NCBI GenBank assembly: GCA_014526335.1
Contig: JACTAT010000038.1
Span: 62,001-126,000 of the forward strand
From: Chrysaora quinquecirrha
Lineage: Eukaryota > Cnidaria > Scyphozoa > Semaeostomeae > Pelagiidae
Length of the DNA stretch: 64,000 nt
Direction of reading: 5' to 3'
Below, one piece after another: positions 58,321-64,000 of the stretch (positions within the stretch are counted from its first letter, which is position 1; every line of letters begins with the position of its first letter). Both the position numbers and the translations under genes were made by a program. Under the pieces are notes generated by a model. The model was not told the origin of the DNA. It ran no database searches and saw only the letters and a program-made list of their open reading frames with translations.

Positions 58321-58839
58321 TGAATGTTATTCAAGAAAGTTGTGTCTTTTTTGACCATTGTTCTGAATCTGAATGTTGTTCGGAAAGTGAATGTGAATCT
58401 TGTTCCAACGACACATAAGTAATCAAAACAGCATGATTAACAATTGCCAAAAAAGAGAGGAAAGTTGGTCTAGACTTTTTGCCCTGATTTCATCTTACAA
58501 TAGGATAAAAACAAGCAACCATGGAAAGAACTGCAATGATTTATTACCTCATGACTTCATAAAAGATGACCAAATTTTCAAATGTGGATAATTTTTGAAT
58601 TTTTCTGTGACCTCCAGCTGCCAGTGTCAAGCAAAAACAGGCCTTGTGTTGTCCGCCAAGCCAGCCAGCATCCCAGCAAGAGCACAATGCGCAGCGCGCT
58701 CGCGCAGATTCACAAAGCAAAAAGAAAGAAAGCGAGAAGCGATTGCGTCATGGTTATTTTAAGACATGGCTATTTTAAAACATGGAATGTAGAATACAGG
58801 AATGTTGGAATGATTGAATGATGGAGTCCTGGAATGCTG

Positions 58840-59900
58840 GAATATGTTTTTATGTGCGAAGGATGAGCACATTATGTGGGGATGCGATGTCACGGATACA
58901 GGTATAGACCTACCTACCTACCTACCTAAGACGCTCTTTTTTGCCAAAATGTAACAATAGATTGACCGCAAATATACGTAAGTAAACTTTGAAGTCGCCG
59001 TAAGTGTCACCATTAGTGGTATCATTAACAAAAATCAATTACTTGACAATGAACACCAATTAGCAGCATTTGCTACTGTGGCGCACTGGTCTAAACCACC
59101 GCCTTCTTGAACTGGAGGTCTGACGGTCGATCCCCGTTTCACGGTACTCTCAATACTTTTTATGCTCGTTTGGTTTTGATTTTCATGTTTTCATACTCGA
59201 ATTTTTTATTGCAACAACTCTATCCTTTTATGCCCTTCAACAAAGTTTTTCATTTTTTGATCTTCAATTTCAATAGTTTCGTTTACTCTTTTATGCTTTC
59301 GCGGTCCGTAGGTGCGGTGCATAAAAGCAAATGAGTACCATGAAAAGAATACATATGCATTATATTAGCATTTATTTACTGGAGATCTGTCCCTCAATTT
59401 TGGATCAAAATTTTTTCGGGCTGATATAATTATGACTATCGTATAATATTTCAAATACATTGATTATGATTGAGCGAAAATCACGGCTAGGCTTAATTTA
59501 CATGAATTGTGCGTGAAAGTCGACATAACCATGTTTTCGAATGGCAATCAACTGTTAAAGTAGCCGTTAGTGGTGATTACTCATTGGCAATTAGGTCGGG
59601 AGATGGTGGATTGTTTGTTTATGCAAGCCAGCTAGGGTCTCGACAATCTTCAGTTAAGATGTCGATAAACTTGGCAAGAATTTCTATTACGCCACAAGCA
59701 CTCTCAGTTCTCTCCTCTTTATTGAAAATAACGCAAAATCTTAAAACTATGTATGCAAATTTGGGAATCGAGAAAATTTAGAGCAATCAGTGAATGTATG
59801 CAAATCTAGAAAATTCGATGCAATATTCAAAGGCAAACAATTCTATGAAAACTTGAAAACATAAATATCTAGGATTTTTTAGTATTTCTAGAAATACTGT
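58840..59900 (+). repeat. Dispersed repeat block, copy 1 (paired with 61490-62400)
   Basis: GTGCGAAGGATGAGCACATT, a short (CCTA)n run at 58907, a tRNA-like segment, and the region through GGCAATTAGGTCGGGAGATG all recur in the same order about 2.65 kb downstream. No protein-coding content is recognised. Confidence 0.8.
59071..59150 (+). repeat. tRNA-like SINE head, copy 1
   Basis: CTACTGTGGCGCACTGGTCT resembles a D-arm with A box. About 50 bases on, GTCGATCCCCGTTTCACGG resembles a T-arm with B box. The acceptor stem does not pair well, so it is a tRNA-derived repeat rather than a gene. Confidence 0.5.
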
Positions 59901-59919
59901 TTTTGTGTTCGAAGAATTT

Positions 59920-59947
59920 CGAACACATTGGTGTGGGGTGGCGTGTC

Positions 59948-60010
<63 letters not shown>

Positions 60011-60012
60011 CA
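59920..60012 (+). repeat. (CTAA)n microsatellite in a third diverged copy of the block start
   Basis: GAACACATTGGTGTGGGGTG and GTGTCAC precede about 15 CTAA units. The flank is a diverged copy of the sequence before (CCTA)n at 58907 and (GA)n at 61551. Confidence 0.75.
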
Positions 60013-60349
60013 CTGACTAACCAACGCTTGAACAATGGAAAACGTGTAACAATAGTATAAGCATCTCAACAATGCCATTAGGGCCATTGTCTCGGCCATT
60101 TATGCGCAATTTGCGGTTAGTTCTTCACAAGCCCCTTTGTCGATTTAAGGTCATGTGAAAATTTTCTCTTCGCACAAGCTTGATTGCATCTGACTCATGG
60201 CTGTTTACCATTTGAAACTCGCAAATTGCCACCTTTGATTGGTAAATGACATTTCACGCATTCTCAACATTAATCATAGAGTCTTGGCAAAGAGCGGCAA
60301 TTTCAAACCAGTTTTTAAAACAAATCTTCATTATTATCATCCTCACCAT

Positions 60350-60430
60350 AAAAATCGTCATAATAATAATAATAATGATAATAATCACCATCATCATTAT
60401 CATCATCATCATCATGATTACCATCACTAT
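60350..60430. repeat. (AAT/CAT)n microsatellite
   Basis: Runs of ATAATAATG then CATCATCATC. Predicted His/Asn- or Ile-rich peptides here are repeat artefacts. Confidence 0.9.
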
Positions 60431-60462
60431 CATTGATAGTGTGGCTGCGGCAAGATCTAAAG

Positions 60463-61080
60463 GAACTCACCACCACCACAATCACCCCTACAACCATCGC
60501 CACCACCACCCCTATCACCACCACCACAACCACCCCTAAAACCATAACCACCACCACCCTTATCACCACCACCACAACCACCCCTAAAACCATCACCACC
60601 ACCACCCCTATCACCACCACCACAACCACCCCTAAAACCATCACCACCACCACCCTTATCACCACCACCACAATCACCCCTACAACCATCACCACCACCA
60701 CCCCTATCACCACCACCACAACCACCCCTAAAACCATCACCACCACCACCCTTATCACCACCACCAGCCCCCTAAAACCACCACCACAGCCACCCCTACA
60801 ACCATCACCACGATCACCTCTATCAAAACCACTACGCCCCTTATCATCACCACCACAACCACCCCTACAACCATCACCTCGACCACCCCTATCACCACCA
60901 CCACAACCCCCCTACAATCATCACCACGATCATCCCTATCACAACAATCACAAGCACCCCTACCTTCAGCACCACAACCACCTCTACTACCTCCACTACA
61001 TCCATACTACCACCACAATCACCCCTACCAACAAGCATCATAATCATCGTGGTCATCAACATCATCATCATAACCACCAC
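60463..61080. repeat. CCA-rich minisatellite
   Basis: Units such as ACCACCACCACCCCTATC alternate with CCACAACCACCCCTAAAACC over 600 bases and lose regularity toward the right. The long Thr/Pro-rich and Val-rich frames on the two strands come from the repeat. Confidence 0.9.
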
Positions 61081-61210
61081 CATTATCATGATAATCATTA
61101 TCGTCATTGTTGTGCATACCGATTAACATCTTTCATCATTTGACCGAAATAGCTATATTCAACCAGAGTCGTTCTTCGAACACGCCCATAGGGCCCCTAT
61201 GTTTCAAATT
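61030..61210. repeat. Dispersed CAT-rich repeat, copy of 50790-50975
   Basis: Shares GTTGTGCATA, ATTTGACCGAAATAGCTATA and AGGGCCCCTATGTTTCA with the copy 10 kb to the left. Confidence 0.75.
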
Positions 61211-61489
61211 TGTGCTTGTTAAGAAATAGGCGAAGTGCCGTTTGTGATAATCATGGTCATCATCGTCATGGTCATGATCATTTTGATAATCATGGTCATC
61301 ATCATCATCGTCGTGCTCATGATCATTTTGATAATCATGATAATCATGATCATAATCAGTTTTGCTGCAGCTATTGTACTGCTGGGCATTGATTAATTTG
61401 TCAAATCATTGTTTCATTGTTGCAAATTCTTGCCAACACTCTTTGGTAAGCATTTTACCGCTATCCTTCGCACATTGCGACAGCATTGC

Positions 61490-61548
61490 TATGTTTTATG
61501 TGCGAAGGATGAGCACATTATGTGGGGATGCGATGTCACGGATACAGG

Positions 61549-61593
<45 letters not shown>

Positions 61594-62400
61594 AAGACGC
61601 TCTTTTCTTGCCAAAATGTAACAATAGATTAACTTTGAAGTCGCCGTAAGTGTCGGCATTAATGATATCATTAGCAAAAAGCAATTAATTTACAATAAAC
61701 ATCAATTAGCTGCATTTTCTACTGTGGCGAACTGGTCTAAACCACCGCTTTCTTAAACTAAAGGTCTGGAGTTCGATCCCCGTTTCACGGTACTGTACTC
61801 TCAATATTTTTTATGATCGTTTGGTTTTCATTTTCATGTTTTCATACTCGAATCATTGATCGTAACAACTCTATCCGTTTATGTCCTTCAATAAAGTTTT
61901 TCATTTTTTAGTCTTCAATTTCAATAGTTTCGTTTACTTTTATATGCTTTTGCGGTCCGCAGGTGCACAAAAGCAAATGAGTACCATGAAAAGAATACAT
62001 ATGGATCATATTAGTATTGATTTACTGGAGATCTGTCCCTCAAATTTGAATAAAAATTTTTCAGGCTGATATAGTTATGACTATGGAATACTATTTTAAA
62101 TACATTGATTATGATTGAGCGAAAATCACGGCTGGGCGTAATTTACATGGACTGTACGTGACAGTCGACATAAACATGTTTTCCAATGGCAATCAACTGT
62201 TAAAATAGCTATTAGTGGTGATTACTCATTGGCAATTAGGTCGGGAGATAGATTCTTTGTTTTGTTTATCGAGTTGATGCAAGTTTATGCCAGAATTTCT
62301 ATTACGCCACAAGCTCTCTCCGTTCTCTTTTTTGAAAATGACACAAAATCTTATAACTATATATGCAAATTTGGGAATCGAGAACGGCCCATTGCTGTCC
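61490..62400 (+). repeat. Dispersed repeat block, copy 2, with (GA)n and tRNA-like head
   Basis: Colinear with 58840-59830. A (GA)n run at 61551-61590 replaces the (CCTA)n of copy 1. The tRNA-like head lies at 61715-61795 (GTGGCGAACTGGTCT and GAGTTCGATCCCCG). The B-box is better preserved here than in copy 1. Confidence 0.8.
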
Positions 62401-62535
62401 AGAATTGAAGGTGAAAGTGCTCGCGAGATTCGAGTGAACGAAATTACGATCAGCAACACCACCAAAATCATCATTATCATAATCATTGACATCATCACTG
62501 TCAGATTCAGCATGTTATTATCTTTATTGTTGTCG

Positions 62536-63312
62536 TTATTGTCATGGTCATGATCATTGTGATAATCATGATCATCATCATCATCATCATCGTCATGGTC
62601 ATGATCATTGTGATAATCATGGTCCTCATCATCATCATCATCGTCATGGTCATGATCATTGTGATCATTGTGATAATCATGGTCATCAACATCAACATCA
62701 TCGTCATGGTCATGATCATTGTGATAATCATGGTTATCATCATCATCATCATCGTCATGGTCATTATCATTGTGATAATCATGGTCATCATCATCATCAT
62801 CATCGTCATGGTCATGATTATTGTGATAATCATGGTTATCATCATCATCATCATCGTCATGGTCATTATCATTGTGATAATCATGGTTATCATCATCATC
62901 ATCATCGTCATGGTCATTATCATTGTGATAATCATGGTCATCATCATCATCATCATCGTCATGGTCATGATCATTGTGATAATCATGGTTATCATCATCA
63001 TCATCATCGTCATGGTCATGATCATTGTGATAATCATGGTTATCATCATCATCATCATCGTCATGGTCATTATCATTGTGATAATCATGGTCATCATCAT
63101 CATCATCATCGTCATGGTCATTATCATTGTGATAATCATGGTTATCATCATCATCATCATCGTCATGGTCATGATCATTGTGATAATCATGGTTATCATC
63201 ATCATCATCATCGTCATGGTCATTATCATTGTGATAATCATGGTCATCATCATCATCATCATCGTCATGGTCATGATTATTGTGATAATCATGATAATCA
63301 TGATCATAATCA
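62536..63312. repeat. 51-bp minisatellite (about 15 units)
   Basis: The unit contains GTCATGGTCATGATCATTG, TGATAATCATGG and (CAT)n. Because 51 is divisible by three and the unit lacks stops, all of several frames stay open, yielding His-, Asp- and Ile/Met-rich shadow ORFs. Neither strand is credible as a gene. Confidence 0.95.
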
Positions 63313-63369
63313 GTTTTGCTGCAGCTGTTACACTGCTGCACATGGATTCATTTGTGACATCATTGTTTC

Positions 63370-63460
63370 ATTGTTGCAAATTCTTGCAAACACTCTTTGG
63401 TAAGCGCTGTACCGCCATCCTTCGCACATTGCGACAGCATTGCTATGTTCTTATACTCTG
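63370..63460. repeat. Partial copy of the 61430-61505 sequence
   Basis: AACACTCTTTGGTAAGCG and CTTCGCACATTGCGACAGCA repeat the sequence that precedes copy 2 of the block, so the duplication unit extends to here. Confidence 0.7.
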
Positions 63461-64000
63461 AACGTGTACAGTAGTTTTTTGAGTTTTGGTTCAAAGATCA
63501 TCACCATGAGGTAATCAATACCACCTGCACCTGCGATCTAAACTTTCAATTTTTTGATTTTGAAAAAGTTATCACTTATTGTTTTGGAGACTAGGGCGGG
63601 GCTAAATGTACTTTTATCGGAGGTTAGAGAGCGGTGCAACAACGTTCAAAAATAGTAAAGGAACTTTGTATTTTTTCGCTCATTTTGGAAAAAAAATTAA
63701 TTAGAAGCCAATCAATGAGGTCCCCCCCCTGGGAATTTCGGCAATTCGAGCATGAGATTTACAGTAAAGCACAATTGGTCCCATTCAGTGAAGATGGGGA
63801 CGTGTCGCAACAGGAAGAAAATATTTACAACAAATGCCTCAAAATGTATACCCAAAATTACACTAAAATCTCAACTCGTACACTACTATATATGCTAAAT
63901 CATAATGCTATAATATCTAAGTCGGTTCGAATCAACCTGCACTAAGAAAAGGGAAAACAAACAATCAAGATCTTTGTTTGTCGTACACCTATTTATCGAG
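63461..64000. other. No gene recognised at the right edge
   Basis: A 103-codon open frame at 63634-63945 lacks a recognisable motif. Sequence CCCCCCCTGGGAATT near 63722 hints at a repeat end. Confidence 0.35.

Larger units (their letters stand above)
51540..58420. mobile_element. Foldback-like element, 6.9 kb, TIRs built of 188-bp tandem repeats
   Basis: The outer ends are inverted copies starting ACTTATGTGTCGTTGGAACA, bordered by the exact 9-bp duplication AATCAAAAC (51531-51539 and 58421-58429). After a ~120-bp unique cap, each TIR becomes a tandem array: forward at about 51660-53215 and inverted at about 54250-58320. The central 1 kb (53220-54245) is single-copy and holds short open frames. 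A 9-bp duplication and array-built TIRs are features of Drosophila Foldback elements; Mutator-like elements also give 9 bp. No transposase motif was recognised. Confidence 0.85.

Noticed and set aside
60315..61143. Thr/Pro-rich and Val-rich ORFs
   Set aside because: They are products of a CCA-rich minisatellite, with no non-repetitive coding sequence attached.
59071..61795. Functional tRNA genes
   Set aside because: A- and B-box-like segments exist, but acceptor stems do not pair and the copies are embedded in larger repeated blocks. They fit SINE-type heads.
62226..63461. ORFs of 278-371 residues rich in His, Asp, or Ile/Met
   Set aside because: The 51-bp repeat is a multiple of three without stops, so overlapping frames on both strands are open at once.
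63634..63945. 103-residue ORF at the right edge
   Set aside because: No recognisable motif, no splice context, and it begins in sequence that looks like repeat debris.

Overview
This window is animal nuclear DNA from an AT-rich, repeat-dense invertebrate genome. Genes are split by GT-AG introns, there are two 500-base N gaps, and mobile elements make up most of the sequence. The mixture of Penelope-like, esterase-type LINE, pogo, tRNA-SINE and Foldback-like elements, plus short TIR elements of a kind familiar from coral and sea-anemone genomes, suggests a cnidarian. That placement is inference; the sequence itself proves only 'metazoan'.

Host genes. (1) An 11-exon gene on the minus strand, 23123 to 10251, is an ERICH6/FAM194-type protein. 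Exon phases agree and the joined exons total exactly 600 codons including the stop. (2) Glycogenin lies divergently on the plus strand, in four exons from 24661 to 29812. It carries the DxD, WPDCFNSG and GGDQG motifs, the self-glucosylated tyrosine and the C-terminal synthase-binding motif, but the exon for the first ~60 residues was not found. (3) A C-terminal EF-hand gene runs from 34260 to 37924 on the plus strand, in four phase-compatible exons. (4) A CIA30-domain gene has its last exon at 48856-50068 on the minus strand; its 5' exons were not found.

Mobile DNA by region. 0-4 kb: an inverted pair of ~22-bp minisatellite arrays forms a foldback structure holding a pogo-type MITE. 4.6-10.1 kb and 29.8-32.2 kb: several short TA-target elements with termini CACGTTTTTTTATAAG, each filled with its own repeated short word. 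10-23 kb: ERICH6 introns hold SINEs, a perfect palindrome with a 9-bp target duplication, a LINE tail and a Penelope-like RT/GIY-YIG relic. 38.1-47.8 kb: one esterase-type LINE on the minus strand, whose ORF1 is split by two DNA elements. The larger (43123-46905) has array-built inverted repeats and carries an inner TIR element with the first exon of a RecQ-like helicase. 51.5-58.4 kb: a 6.9-kb Foldback-like element with a perfect 9-bp target duplication and TIRs made of 188-bp tandem repeats. 58.8-63.5 kb: a duplicated tRNA-headed repeat block with CAT- and CCA-rich arrays.

The most unusual content is three array-TIR foldback elements in under 60 kb, the word-concordant TA elements, and the captured helicase exon. 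Coordinates come from reading by eye. Ends of degraded repeats are approximate; splice junctions in the named genes were checked for phase.
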